A stretch of 64,000 bases of DNA, taken from assembly GCF_003664185.1 (NCBI RefSeq), contig NZ_RCCS01000005.1, positions 124,001 through 188,000 on the forward strand. Direction: 5' to 3'. Of the stretch, positions 1 through 8,559 are shown piece by piece (the stretch's first letter is position 1; every line of letters starts with the position of its first letter). Made by a program: the position numbers and the translations under genes. This stretch comes from Tenacibaculum discolor. GTDB taxonomy: Bacteria > Bacteroidota > Bacteroidia > Flavobacteriales > Flavobacteriaceae. The notes under the pieces were generated by a model. That model searched no databases. It was not told the origin of the DNA and saw nothing but the letters and a program-made list of their open reading frames with translations.

Positions 1-1033
1 CCGTTGCTACTTCCCCCAACATGGTAAATCCATTGTTTAGTAAGTATGTGTCTTCTGCCAACAAATCTGTTATCCATTGGGTGATGTGCGGCGTACTTTG
101 CATGTAATAAGGAGAAAGTCCACGCATAAAGCCCATGTTTAAAATCGACAATGCTGTTTTCGTATATAACTTTTCTGGATGTGAAACATTAAAAAGTGTT
201 CTGATAGATTGTTGAACTGAAAAGTCATCATCACTTTCACCTACCAAAATGATATTTTTTTGAGCAATATCTGCTCCAAAAACAGCTACTATCTTATTTT
301 TCCATTGCCATGGATGCACTGGCATAAAAATGTAATCTTCTGAAGCAACATTATATTTTTTCAAGACTTCTTTAAATGAACTCACTTTTTCTTCACCTAA
401 CTCATTTTCTAGAAGTTTTTCATATTCATAACCTTTAATGGCTGTGTAAGTCGCATATTTTTTATGAGCTGCAATCCATATGAGTTTAAACGATTGATTA
501 CTTTCTGGTGAATATCTATGGTAATCATCTATATTAAATCCTATTCTTCCATTGTTTGCTACAAAACATGGATGTCCTTCAGTCATTGCATGCTCTATTT
601 CTTGAAAGTTTTTTTCGGCTAATTCACTTGCTGAAAATTTTTCGTTCGTGTATTTATATGCTGCGCCAGAAAGCGTACTCGCTATTTCTTCTAAATAGGT
701 TGCTAAAAATTCATTTGGGATACCTAATGTATTTTGGAATTCCGTAATAAAGTGCAGTGCATCTAAGCAAACTTCTTCTGATGAATTATTCTTTTTGATA
801 ATGCTCTTTGCATCCACCATCCAATGGTCGAGTAAATATTTCTTCGCCTTAAAATGATATGTAAACTCCTTATTATCAGAAATTATCTGATATACACATC
901 CATGAACTTCTTCTGAAATAAATTCAGGAATTAAAATAAGCTCATGTGAAAACTCACTGATTGCTTTTTTTATTAGTTGACGATTTACAAAACTCCATAC
1001 TTCGGGTTGTAAATGTGCTATATTATTTGTCAT
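1..1033 (-). CDS. NIS siderophore synthetase (IucA/IucC family), 3' part cut by window edge
   Basis: About 344 codons of an IucA/IucC-type synthetase, open to the window edge; the C-terminal half lies outside. This family uses ATP to adenylate a carboxylate and joins it to an amine or hydroxylamine during siderophore assembly. My translation shows the family landmarks EGHPCFVANNGRIGF, PVHPWQW, QSIRTLFN and ALSILNMGFMRGL. The ATG at 1033-1031 overlaps the end of the upstream acyltransferase gene by 11 bases, so the two are probably translationally coupled. It is a clear paralogue of the synthetase half of the fused protein at 1616-4033. It is the last gene visible in the siderophore operon. 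Which substrate it activates cannot be read from this fragment. Confidence 0.9.
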   Translation of the reverse strand, partial: MTNNIAHLQPEVWSFVNRQLIKKAISEFSHELILIPEFISEEVHGCVYQIISDNKEFTYHFKAKKYLLDHWMVDAKSIIKKNNSSEEVCLDALHFITEFQNTLGIPNEFLATYLEEIASTLSGAAYKYTNEKFSASELAEKNFQEIEHAMTEGHPCFVANNGRIGFNIDDYHRYSPESNQSFKLIWIAAHKKYATYTAIKGYEYEKLLENELGEEKVSSFKEVLKKYNVASEDYIFMPVHPWQWKNKIVAVFGADIAQKNIILVGESDDDFSVQQSIRTLFNVSHPEKLYTKTALSILNMGFMRGLSPYYMQSTPHITQWITDLLAEDTYLLNNGFTMLGEVAT

Positions 1034-1613
1034 GTTGTTCTAGTTTGATTAAAGCTGATTGGTAAATCTCTCTTGTACAAAAAGCTAAGGCTGCTTTTTT
1101 ATGAGGTAACTCAACTTCTTTTTGATATTCAAAACCTGCTTTTTTATTTAGCGTATGAATTTTTTCGTTATTCACATCGGGTTCTACAACAATTCTTTCC
1201 ACTTGTGGCAAGCTGAAAAAATAATCGATAATGGTTGAAAATACATGCCATGTAAACTGTGGTATTCTTCTTTCTACTGGTGCTACCAAAACATGCATTC
1301 CGTAATCGTTTTCTTGTGCATTGTAATAGTTTGCTATGATGTCTTCTGATGCTTTGTACAACTCCATTAAAAAAACAGGAGTATCATTTAACATTCCTAT
1401 ATAACTATCATGAAATGGATTATTTTCTATTTCATGATACTCAGTATGTACTTCTTCTAAAGACTTATTTAACATCTCCCAATATTTTGCATAAGGTTGT
1501 GTTACCCAACTATGCAACATTGGTGTATCTGTTTCCAATTGAAATGGACGAATACTGATTACCCCCAATTCCTTAATTTCTTTACTAAATACTTTTTGAT
1601 GTGTTTGAACCAT
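1023..1613 (-). CDS. GNAT-type siderophore N-acyltransferase, stand-alone
   Basis: 196-residue protein of the siderophore acyltransferase type (IucB / RhbD / AlcB-like GNAT fold). Such enzymes transfer an acyl group, usually acetyl or succinyl from CoA, to an N-hydroxylated diamine to make the hydroxamate. It aligns by eye along its whole length with residues 1-195 of the fused protein encoded just upstream: both share an ISIRPFQ/ITIRPFQ start, a WVTQ.YA..W segment, FTW before the third conserved block, R(I)VVEPD and a GF motif near residue 160. It starts 2 bases after the fused gene and overlaps the next synthetase gene by 11 bases. Acetyl versus succinyl specificity is not visible. Confidence 0.9.
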   Translation of the reverse strand: MVQTHQKVFSKEIKELGVISIRPFQLETDTPMLHSWVTQPYAKYWEMLNKSLEEVHTEYHEIENNPFHDSYIGMLNDTPVFLMELYKASEDIIANYYNAQENDYGMHVLVAPVERRIPQFTWHVFSTIIDYFFSLPQVERIVVEPDVNNEKIHTLNKKAGFEYQKEVELPHKKAALAFCTREIYQSALIKLEQHDK

Positions 1614-1615
1614 AG

Positions 1616-4033
1616 TTATACTTCCTGAGTTTTAAATGCTGCTATCGGGTTTTTTAACTTTCCTGCAAATTGGAGTAGGGCAATAGGGTCATCTAAATCA
1701 ATCATTTGTTTGTGATTATTTAATTGCAGTCTGTTTAAACACGAAAGCTTAAAGTCTTCAGCAAACAAATCATACTGTTTGAACTTATTTGATAATTCTG
1801 GAAACTGTTCTTGATATTCCTGAATATTTTCTGCTACCAACTCCCAAAAACGGTGCTCGCTGTAATTAGCATGTTCCTCTAAAATTGGTGCTAAAAAGCG
1901 GAAGAAACCATCAAACATATCTGTAAAAATTGATAATAGTTTTACGTCTTCTGGAACTGGAGCATACATTCTCTTCAAGTCTTCAGGAAGTTCAACTTCA
2001 GGATTTAAAATACATGCTTCTTCAGTAATATCTTTTAATAAAACATATACTGGAATGTTATTTTCTAATACCATGATAATGTTTTCCCCATGTGGCATAA
2101 ACACCAAATCGTACTCATAAAAACAGTGTAACATTGGGCTTAAATACGCCTTTAAATAGCTACGTAACCAGTTGTCTATTGAAATACCAGAGTCTTTAAT
2201 AATTTCTGGTAATAATGCTTTTCCATGATGGTCTATATGTAATAATGCAGCCATCGTTAGTGGTTTTTGGTTTTGTCTAACTACTGAATATGGGCTTTCT
2301 CTCCACAATGATGCTAACATTTTATTGTAATCGTTGTGTGGACCAAACTCTTCAAAATATGAATTCACATAGCTTACTGAACCTATTTCACTTAACATCC
2401 TAAATCCGTTTGCCTTTATATAAGCATCGTTATATAATAGATTTTCTAACCAAACCGCCATTTTTGGAGCTGTTCCTAAATAGTACAATGGTAACCCTCT
2501 CATAAAGCCCATATTTAGAATAGACAATGCCGATTTCGTATAAAATTTCTTCGGATTGGTTATATTAAATAAGGTTCTTATGGATTGCTGCGCTAAGTAT
2601 TGGTCTGGTCCGTATCCTAGGCAGATTAAATCTCCTTTGGCTACTTCTGAAGCAAAAATTGTAGCTAATTTGTTAAACCACTGCCATGGATGAATAGGAA
2701 TAAATAAGTAATCCTTTGGACTAAAGCCTTTTTCTTCAATTATTTTATTGAATTGTGCTATGGTATCGGCGCCTAACTCTTTATGTATTAAGGTTTCATA
2801 AGGCAATGTCTCTATTGCTGAATACACTGCTTTCGCAGTATGCCCCGCCAACCATAATAACGAAAAAGAGTTTCCTGCTTCAGGTGCATACGAACGATAA
2901 TCGCTACTATCAAAACCTATTCTACCATTATTTGCTACAAAACCTGGATGCCCTTCAGTCATTGATTGTTCTATCGTTTGAAAATCGGCTGTTGCTAATT
3001 CTTTGGCTGTAGGATTTCCTTTTGTAATCTTAAACGCACTTCCATATAGCGTACTTATGATTTCTTCTAAATACACTGGCATTTTTTCATCAGCAATTCC
3101 CAGCGCTTTTCTAAACTCTTTTATAAAAGTGATTGCATCAACCTCTTCTTCAACATCTTTTACATACCTTCTTATAGAACCTTCATCAATCATTAAATGA
3201 TTCAAAGCCATTGGTTTTGCTTTAAACTCATATTGAGTTTCTGTATTATCTGCATGAACTTTATATAACTTATATCCGCTATTTAGTTCTTGAATTACTT
3301 CAGGTTGTATTAGTAGTTCATGTGAAAACTCACACAATGCTTTTTTTACTAATAATAGATTGGCTTTTTGCCAAACTTTGGGTTGTATATGTTGTGTTGA
3401 TTGTTGTGGAGAAACCACATTATCTAAGGTATTCATGGCACTTCTTTTTGATGGTAAAAAGGATTGGATTTTTTGTTGGTAATTGGTCTTGTTTAAAAAT
3501 GCTAGTTGTGCTATTTTGTTAGGTAATTCTATTACGTTTCCTAGTTGAAAACCTATGCGTTGGCACAGTGCAAACATTTTTTTGTTTCGAATATCTGGCT
3601 CAACTACTATTCTGTTAATAGTTGGGTTTGTGAAAACAAAATCCATAATTGCTCGAAACATAAACCATGTAAAGTTTGGTGTTTTAGTGATTTTTGGCGG
3701 TGCTACAATAATGTGTACTCCACAATCGGATGTTTTAGCTTTATAAAAATCATTAATAATATCTAGTTGCGGATTGTAGCGTTCTACTATAAATGCGGGT
3801 TCGTTATGAAACATTCCTACAAAAACATCGTAATGTTTTGGTGCAACAAGTTGGGTATATTCTTCTTCAACTTCTTCTACCGTTGCATTTTGCATTCCCC
3901 AAAAAACAGCATATTCTTGAGTTACCCATTGTTGTAAAAAAGCACTGTCTTTTTTTACTTGAAAAGGACGAATGGTAATCGTTCCGAAGTCTTTATAATC
4001 TTTTAAAAAAACTATGGTATCTGTAGTTATCAT
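1616..4033 (-). CDS. Fused GNAT acyltransferase / NIS synthetase
   Basis: 805 residues with two domains: a GNAT N-acyltransferase (about 1-195), a polar linker (about 195-225), and an IucA/IucC synthetase with a FhuF-like C-terminus (about 225-790). Synthetase landmarks are EGHPGFVANNGRIGF, FIPIHPWQW, QSIRTLFN, ALSILNMGFMRGL, HIDHHGK and PHGENIIMVLENN. The same fused architecture is known for BibC, which acylates N-hydroxycadaverine and then oligomerises it to bisucaberin, a compound class reported from Tenacibaculum. The gene starts 3 bases after the MFS transporter gene. A second copy of both domains follows as separate genes. The protein should be cytoplasmic. The family call is firm; the exact product is inferred. 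Confidence 0.93.
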   Translation of the reverse strand: MITTDTIVFLKDYKDFGTITIRPFQVKKDSAFLQQWVTQEYAVFWGMQNATVEEVEEEYTQLVAPKHYDVFVGMFHNEPAFIVERYNPQLDIINDFYKAKTSDCGVHIIVAPPKITKTPNFTWFMFRAIMDFVFTNPTINRIVVEPDIRNKKMFALCQRIGFQLGNVIELPNKIAQLAFLNKTNYQQKIQSFLPSKRSAMNTLDNVVSPQQSTQHIQPKVWQKANLLLVKKALCEFSHELLIQPEVIQELNSGYKLYKVHADNTETQYEFKAKPMALNHLMIDEGSIRRYVKDVEEEVDAITFIKEFRKALGIADEKMPVYLEEIISTLYGSAFKITKGNPTAKELATADFQTIEQSMTEGHPGFVANNGRIGFDSSDYRSYAPEAGNSFSLLWLAGHTAKAVYSAIETLPYETLIHKELGADTIAQFNKIIEEKGFSPKDYLFIPIHPWQWFNKLATIFASEVAKGDLICLGYGPDQYLAQQSIRTLFNITNPKKFYTKSALSILNMGFMRGLPLYYLGTAPKMAVWLENLLYNDAYIKANGFRMLSEIGSVSYVNSYFEEFGPHNDYNKMLASLWRESPYSVVRQNQKPLTMAALLHIDHHGKALLPEIIKDSGISIDNWLRSYLKAYLSPMLHCFYEYDLVFMPHGENIIMVLENNIPVYVLLKDITEEACILNPEVELPEDLKRMYAPVPEDVKLLSIFTDMFDGFFRFLAPILEEHANYSEHRFWELVAENIQEYQEQFPELSNKFKQYDLFAEDFKLSCLNRLQLNNHKQMIDLDDPIALLQFAGKLKNPIAAFKTQEV

Positions 4034-4036
4034 AAT

Positions 4037-5212
4037 TTAGGCTTTAGCTAGTTGTTTATGTACTTTTTTTACTGATTTAAAAACCATAAAGTACAAGACA
4101 AGTGTTAATACAAAACCTCCTAAGGCAATGACAAACGGTATACGTAATCCGAAACCTTCTACTATAATTCCTACATTTAATGAAGCTAAGAGCACACCTA
4201 AATTTTGAAAGAAATGGATTTTGCTATAATCTACGGAGTAAGATTCTGGTGTGCTTAATTCGAATAATAAAATGTCGAATTTCACGACTCCTTGAAAAAT
4301 TGCCCATCCATAAATAATTCTTCCTAAAACTACTGATGCTTCATTGGGTATTCCTTGTAATACAAGTCCAATTAACCCGATACACAAAGCATTGATAATT
4401 CCTTCGTGTCCTTCTGATTTTCGTTTGTTGTTAATCCACAAGGCTACCAATGCTACAAAACCAGGAATGGCATACATAGTACCAGAAACCAATTTGCTTT
4501 TATACATTGAAAAACTTTCCCAGTACGTTGAAAAGAAAGGTCTGATTAAAAAATCGCTGAAGTATAATATCAATGTGATTAGACCTAGCTTTAAAATAAA
4601 TCCTTTCGGAATAAGCTTTTTATCGGTAACAGCTGGTTCTTCTGAAATAATTAAATCGGTAGCGTATTTTTTACTTTTTAATAAATAACCGCTCATAGCC
4701 ATTTGAATAAAGTCTCCTGCTGCCATAATTAAAAAAATACTACTCGGATTTATATAGTCCACCGTTATTCCTCCTAATACAGCTCCTAAAATTCCACCTA
4801 AATGCACCACTACAGAAAGTAACCCAATTGTACTTGGGTGTTCTTCTTTAGTAATAATCTTTAAAATGTAAGGGTACACTAACAAGTAACTTCCTTTAAA
4901 TAACACCATGACAAGTGATATTATCCAAAAATTAATGTATGATGTAGTGTAATAGCAATACAATGCTAATACACCTGCAATTGCTTGGGTGTATACTAAA
5001 ATATTTAATTCTGATACTTTTTTAGAAACATATGCCCAAAATGGAAATGCAATCATTACCATAAAACAGATGGCTGCAAAGTAGTATCCTACATTTTTGG
5101 GATTCGTGATTCCGAAGCGAAGCTCGAAAAACTGCGGATAAAATGGATGCAGTAGGTAATCACTTACTACTGCAACCAACGTCATTACAATTAAAAATGT
5201 TTTTAGCTTCAT
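4037..5212 (-). CDS. MFS transporter of the siderophore operon
   Basis: About 390 residues made of some 11-12 hydrophobic segments, typical of a major facilitator superfamily protein, with a cytoplasmic loop near residues 190-205 at mid-length. Because it lies inside the siderophore operon it most likely exports the finished siderophore, though uptake of a ferri-siderophore across the inner membrane is also possible. I prefer the ATG at 5212, 4 bases after the hydroxylase stop, because the other operon junctions are 2-5 bases. An upstream in-frame ATG at 5230 would overlap the hydroxylase gene by 14 bases. Substrate and direction are inference from context. Confidence 0.85.
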   Translation of the reverse strand: MKLKTFLIVMTLVAVVSDYLLHPFYPQFFELRFGITNPKNVGYYFAAICFMVMIAFPFWAYVSKKVSELNILVYTQAIAGVLALYCYYTTSYINFWIISLVMVLFKGSYLLVYPYILKIITKEEHPSTIGLLSVVVHLGGILGAVLGGITVDYINPSSIFLIMAAGDFIQMAMSGYLLKSKKYATDLIISEEPAVTDKKLIPKGFILKLGLITLILYFSDFLIRPFFSTYWESFSMYKSKLVSGTMYAIPGFVALVALWINNKRKSEGHEGIINALCIGLIGLVLQGIPNEASVVLGRIIYGWAIFQGVVKFDILLFELSTPESYSVDYSKIHFFQNLGVLLASLNVGIIVEGFGLRIPFVIALGGFVLTLVLYFMVFKSVKKVHKQLAKA

Positions 5213-5216
5213 ATTC

Positions 5217-6539
5217 TTAAGCAAAAACATTGAGTTCTATTTCTTCCTCTTGCGTTACTTCAAATTGTTGAAACGCTATTTTTTGCTCAATAGGATAATG
5301 CTCTACTCCTGTTATCTCTTTAATGATATATGAGTTTTTATAAGCAGCCATACCTAAATCGGGTGTTACAAAACCGTGGGTGTGCAACTCTACATTCTGT
5401 ACAAAGATTTCATTGTGATTTTTATCTATGCTGTAATTGCGTTGTACATCGAATCGATCTTGATAATCCCATAAAATCCTGTTTGAAATTCCCTCTATAA
5501 AATCAGGTAATTGATATTCATAACCTGTAGCAAGAACTAATCCGTCAGTTTCATGTTCAAAATACTTGTCTTGTTCTACCTGATGTAGCTCAAGTTTAAT
5601 ACCTTCATCTGATACCTTGGTGGTTTTCAATTCAGAATTGGTACGTAACGAAACTTTTAATGGCTCTTTTGACACTACTCGTTTTGCGTACAACGTATCG
5701 TGGATAGATCCTATTAAATCTTGGTTGATTCCTTTGTATAAATGCTTTTGATTTTTAATGAGCGCATCTCTTCTTGATGCTGGTAAGTTGAAAAAGTAGT
5801 CTACATACTCTGGTGAGGTCATTTCTAGCGTTAGTTTAGAATACTCTAACGGAAAGAAACGAGGTGAACGGGTTATCCAATTTAATTCATAGCCTTTAGT
5901 ATCTATTTCTTGTAATAAATCAGAAAATATTTCAGCAGCACTTTGTCCGCTTCCTAATACTGTTATCCTTTTCTTACTTTGTAATTGTTCTTTGTTAGGC
6001 AAGTATTGTGATGAATGAACAGCAGTATCTTTTAACTTTTTACAACAAGCAGGAATGTAAGGTTGTGTTCCTGTTCCTAAAACCAATTTTTTTGCTTTAT
6101 ATATTTTAATTTCCTGTGTTTTTGTACAAACACTAGTAACTACATAAATTCCTTCTTTTTGATCGTAGTCTACATTCGTAACTTCTGTATTAAAATATAT
6201 GTTAGAAAGCTTGCTAATTACCCACTGACAATAGTGGTTGTACTCATTTCTAAGTAGCAAGAAGTTCTCTCGTATGTAAAAAGAATAAATTCTTCCTTGT
6301 TCTTTTATATAGTTAAGAAAACTAAAAGGACTTGTTGGATCGGCAAGTGTTACCAAATCTGCCATAAAAGGCACTTGTAAAGTGGTGTCTTCCAACAACA
6401 TTCCTGGATGCCAATCAAATTTTTCTTTTTTATCAAGAAAAACTCCATTTAAACCTTCAATAGGTTCTGATAAACATGCTAATCCTAGGTTAAAAGGACC
6501 TACTCCGATAGCTATAAAATCTACTATATTATTCTTCAT
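5217..6539 (-). CDS. Flavin-dependent lysine/diamine N-hydroxylase (IucD/BibB-like)
   Basis: 440-residue member of the L-lysine/L-ornithine N-monooxygenase family. It uses FAD, NADPH and O2 to hydroxylate the terminal amine, the first committed step to a hydroxamate. Visible motifs are the FAD-binding IGVGPFNLGLA near residue 12, the NADPH-binding LGSGQSAAEIF near residue 195, and the late LATGYEYQLP motif that ends this fold. The gene follows the decarboxylase by 5 bases, so the substrate is probably the diamine that enzyme makes (cadaverine or putrescine) rather than free lysine. Expected to be cytoplasmic. Length fits the family. Confidence 0.93.
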   Translation of the reverse strand: MKNNIVDFIAIGVGPFNLGLACLSEPIEGLNGVFLDKKEKFDWHPGMLLEDTTLQVPFMADLVTLADPTSPFSFLNYIKEQGRIYSFYIRENFLLLRNEYNHYCQWVISKLSNIYFNTEVTNVDYDQKEGIYVVTSVCTKTQEIKIYKAKKLVLGTGTQPYIPACCKKLKDTAVHSSQYLPNKEQLQSKKRITVLGSGQSAAEIFSDLLQEIDTKGYELNWITRSPRFFPLEYSKLTLEMTSPEYVDYFFNLPASRRDALIKNQKHLYKGINQDLIGSIHDTLYAKRVVSKEPLKVSLRTNSELKTTKVSDEGIKLELHQVEQDKYFEHETDGLVLATGYEYQLPDFIEGISNRILWDYQDRFDVQRNYSIDKNHNEIFVQNVELHTHGFVTPDLGMAAYKNSYIIKEITGVEHYPIEQKIAFQQFEVTQEEEIELNVFA

Positions 6540-6544
6540 CTTTT

Positions 6545-8053
6545 TTAGTTTGTAGTTTTGTATTGTTCTCCCGTAGTTTTTATCATTTCTATAATATTGA
6601 GGAGATTGTTAATTGTATTTTTAGGATTGAGTAAGGTAAATTTCAGATAGATATTACCATTTAACTTTGTACTTGCAATTGATGCTTTCCCAGCTTTATA
6701 TAAAGTGTTTTTGATATATAAATTAATCGAGTTATGAATAATATCTTCAGCTACACCTTCTGCTTTATATCTAAATACTAGTGTACTTAGTTCTGGTATA
6801 TGAGCAACTTCAAAACATTCTTGACCTCTTATGCTTTCATATACTTTCTTTGTTAAAGAGTGTACGTCTTCTAAGTAATTAGCAATAGTTTTTGTTCCTA
6901 AAATTTTTAAGGTTAACCAAACTTTTAAGGCATCGAATCGGCGTGTAGTTTGGATTGATTTTTCTATAAGGTTTGGTCGTTCTGGATCTTTATCTTCAAT
7001 AGGGTTTAAGTAGTCTGCATAGTAAGATACATACTGAAAATGTTCCTTGTTATTAACTAGGAAAGCACTACAACTTACAGGTTGAAACAAGGTTTTATGA
7101 AAATCTATGGTAATAGAATCCGCTAACTCAATACCTTTAAAATATTTTTTATGGGTATTTGTAAGCGCAAAAGCACCACCATAAGCACCATCTGCATGTA
7201 ACCACATGTTGTGTTCGTTGGCTATTTTCCCTATCGTTTGTATCGGATCGAAGCTTCCATAATCAGTAGTACCTAATGTTGTTACAACTGCTATTGGAAT
7301 ATTACCTTCTTGCTTTGTTTTTTCTATAGCCAACACAAATTCATTTGCATCCATCTGCATTTTCTTATCAACTTTTACAGGTATAACCGCATCATAGCCC
7401 ATACCTAGTAAAGCTGCGCTTTTTTGGATACTGAAATGTGCTTTTTCTGAACAAAAAATTCTGAACTTACTTATTTCATTACTCCATCCATGTTGCTTGA
7501 TGTTAATTCCAAAATGTTTGAAAGCATAGTTATCTCGAGCCATTAATAACCCCATGAAATTAGATTGTGTTCCTCCACTTGTAAAAACACCATCTGATTT
7601 ATTTGAAAGATTAAATACATTGGTTATCCATTGAATAACTTCTTGTTCTATAAAAGTTGCTGAAGTACTTTGATCCCATGTTTCAACTGCAGTATTAATT
7701 GTGGTTGTAATCATCTCTGCAATGATTGATGGTAAAGTAATTGGACAATTTAAATGCGCTACGTATGTTGGATTATGAAATGCAATAGCATTTTTTATAT
7801 ATAAGTTATTCAACTCTTCCAAAACACTATCTATAGGTTGTGTTTCTTCTATATTTACCAGTTTCGCTTGTTCTTTATTTACTAAAATTTCTTCAAGGTT
7901 GTCTCCTTGATAAAAAGTTCTTTTGGATAAAAATTGTTGAATATAAGTGGTTGTTTTCCGAATATACTCTTCATACAACTGTGCTGATTCATCACTAAAC
8001 AAATAACTATTTAATGACAATTCTTTTAGTGAAGGAGTGGTTTTAAGAATCAT
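6545..8053 (-). CDS. PLP-dependent group II decarboxylase (lysine/diamine-forming, BibA-like)
   Basis: 502-residue pyridoxal-phosphate decarboxylase of the aromatic-L-amino-acid / diaminobutyrate decarboxylase group. The cofactor lysine is in DFHKTLFQP (around residue 305), preceded by the aspartate motif HADGAYGG and by SGGTQSNFMG, which contacts the phosphate. As the first gene of the siderophore operon it most likely decarboxylates lysine to cadaverine, or ornithine to putrescine, to supply the hydroxylase. No diaminobutyrate aminotransferase is visible here, which argues against a diaminopropane-based product. A probable regulated promoter lies directly upstream at 8084-8144. Confidence 0.9.
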   Translation of the reverse strand: MILKTTPSLKELSLNSYLFSDESAQLYEEYIRKTTTYIQQFLSKRTFYQGDNLEEILVNKEQAKLVNIEETQPIDSVLEELNNLYIKNAIAFHNPTYVAHLNCPITLPSIIAEMITTTINTAVETWDQSTSATFIEQEVIQWITNVFNLSNKSDGVFTSGGTQSNFMGLLMARDNYAFKHFGINIKQHGWSNEISKFRIFCSEKAHFSIQKSAALLGMGYDAVIPVKVDKKMQMDANEFVLAIEKTKQEGNIPIAVVTTLGTTDYGSFDPIQTIGKIANEHNMWLHADGAYGGAFALTNTHKKYFKGIELADSITIDFHKTLFQPVSCSAFLVNNKEHFQYVSYYADYLNPIEDKDPERPNLIEKSIQTTRRFDALKVWLTLKILGTKTIANYLEDVHSLTKKVYESIRGQECFEVAHIPELSTLVFRYKAEGVAEDIIHNSINLYIKNTLYKAGKASIASTKLNGNIYLKFTLLNPKNTINNLLNIIEMIKTTGEQYKTTN

Positions 8054-8083
8054 TTATTTTTATTTAGTCTTAATAATTTAAAG

Positions 8084-8144
8084 CAAAAGTATATTTAGAC
8101 CAAACAAACTAAATGACGTAAATGGAATTTAAAATGACGTAAAT
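8084..8144 (-). promoter_or_regulatory. Siderophore operon promoter with tandem 13-base direct repeats
   Basis: On the minus strand the -7 box TACTTTTG (8084-8091) lies 31 bases before the decarboxylase ATG; no good -33 TTG is at the right distance. Just upstream are two identical 13-base repeats, AAATGACGTAAAT on the plus strand, at 8111-8123 and 8132-8144, 21 bases apart start to start, i.e. two helix turns on the same face. This looks like an activator site in tandem. The regulator is unknown. Confidence 0.6.
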
Positions 8145-8164
8145 AGCATATTTTACAAAAAAGG

Positions 8165-8204
8165 AAAGCGCCAGTATTTAGTGTACACTAAATACTGGCG
8201 CTTT
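8165..8204 (-). terminator. Terminator after the ferredoxin gene (perfect 40-base palindrome)
   Basis: A perfect palindrome with 20-base arms (arm AAAGCGCCAGTATTTAG...) directly after the ferredoxin stop. On the minus strand it is followed by CCTTTTTT, so it should end the ferredoxin transcript and insulate the siderophore operon. Confidence 0.8.
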
Positions 8205-8225
8205 AAAAACTTTATTCTTTTGTTC

Positions 8226-8558
8226 TTAGCTCTCTGGAGCTAACTCTACTTCTAAACCATCTAGATCGGAGGTCATTTGTATTTGACAACCCAATCGGCT
8301 ATTATCTTCTACATAAAAAGCCTCTGCTAACATTGCTTCTTCATCATCTCCCATTTCTGGTAATTCGTGATCTGATTTTACATAGCATTGACATGATGCA
8401 CACATTGCCATTCCTCCACAAATACCAATGGTTCCTTCAGGAGCTAATTCGTACGAGCGAACTACTTCCATTAAGTTCATAGCCATATCTGTTGGTGCTT
8501 GTACCTCGTGCGTTACTCCATCACGGTCGGTAATTTTTATCGTAATATCTTGTTCCAT
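8226..8558 (-). CDS. 2Fe-2S ferredoxin (adrenodoxin-like)
   Basis: 110-residue soluble 2Fe-2S ferredoxin. The cluster cysteines are in GICGGMAMCASCQCYV (C-x5-C-x2-C spacing) and the fourth in RLGCQIQ near residue 90. It begins one base after the stop of the membrane hydroxylase gene, so the two are almost certainly co-translated. That pairing suggests that it hands electrons to the di-iron hydroxylase, with the NADPH-ferredoxin reductase upstream (10045-11100) as its source. A general role in Fe-S assembly, as for Isc-type Fdx, is the alternative; no isc genes are in view. Confidence 0.93.
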   Translation of the reverse strand: MEQDITIKITDRDGVTHEVQAPTDMAMNLMEVVRSYELAPEGTIGICGGMAMCASCQCYVKSDHELPEMGDDEEAMLAEAFYVEDNSRLGCQIQMTSDLDGLEVELAPES

Positions 8559-8559
8559 T

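Noticed and set aside
1349..1558. Plus-strand ORFs lying over the siderophore genes (also at 2755, 3003, 3322, 3545)
   Set aside because: They mirror real minus-strand genes in another frame, have no family features and no promoter.
8093..8114. ATTTAG...CTAAAT arms at the siderophore promoter as an iron box like that of feoAB
   Set aside because: The arms are 10 bases apart versus a compact 13-base palindrome at feoA; they partly overlap the direct repeat. Too weak to call.
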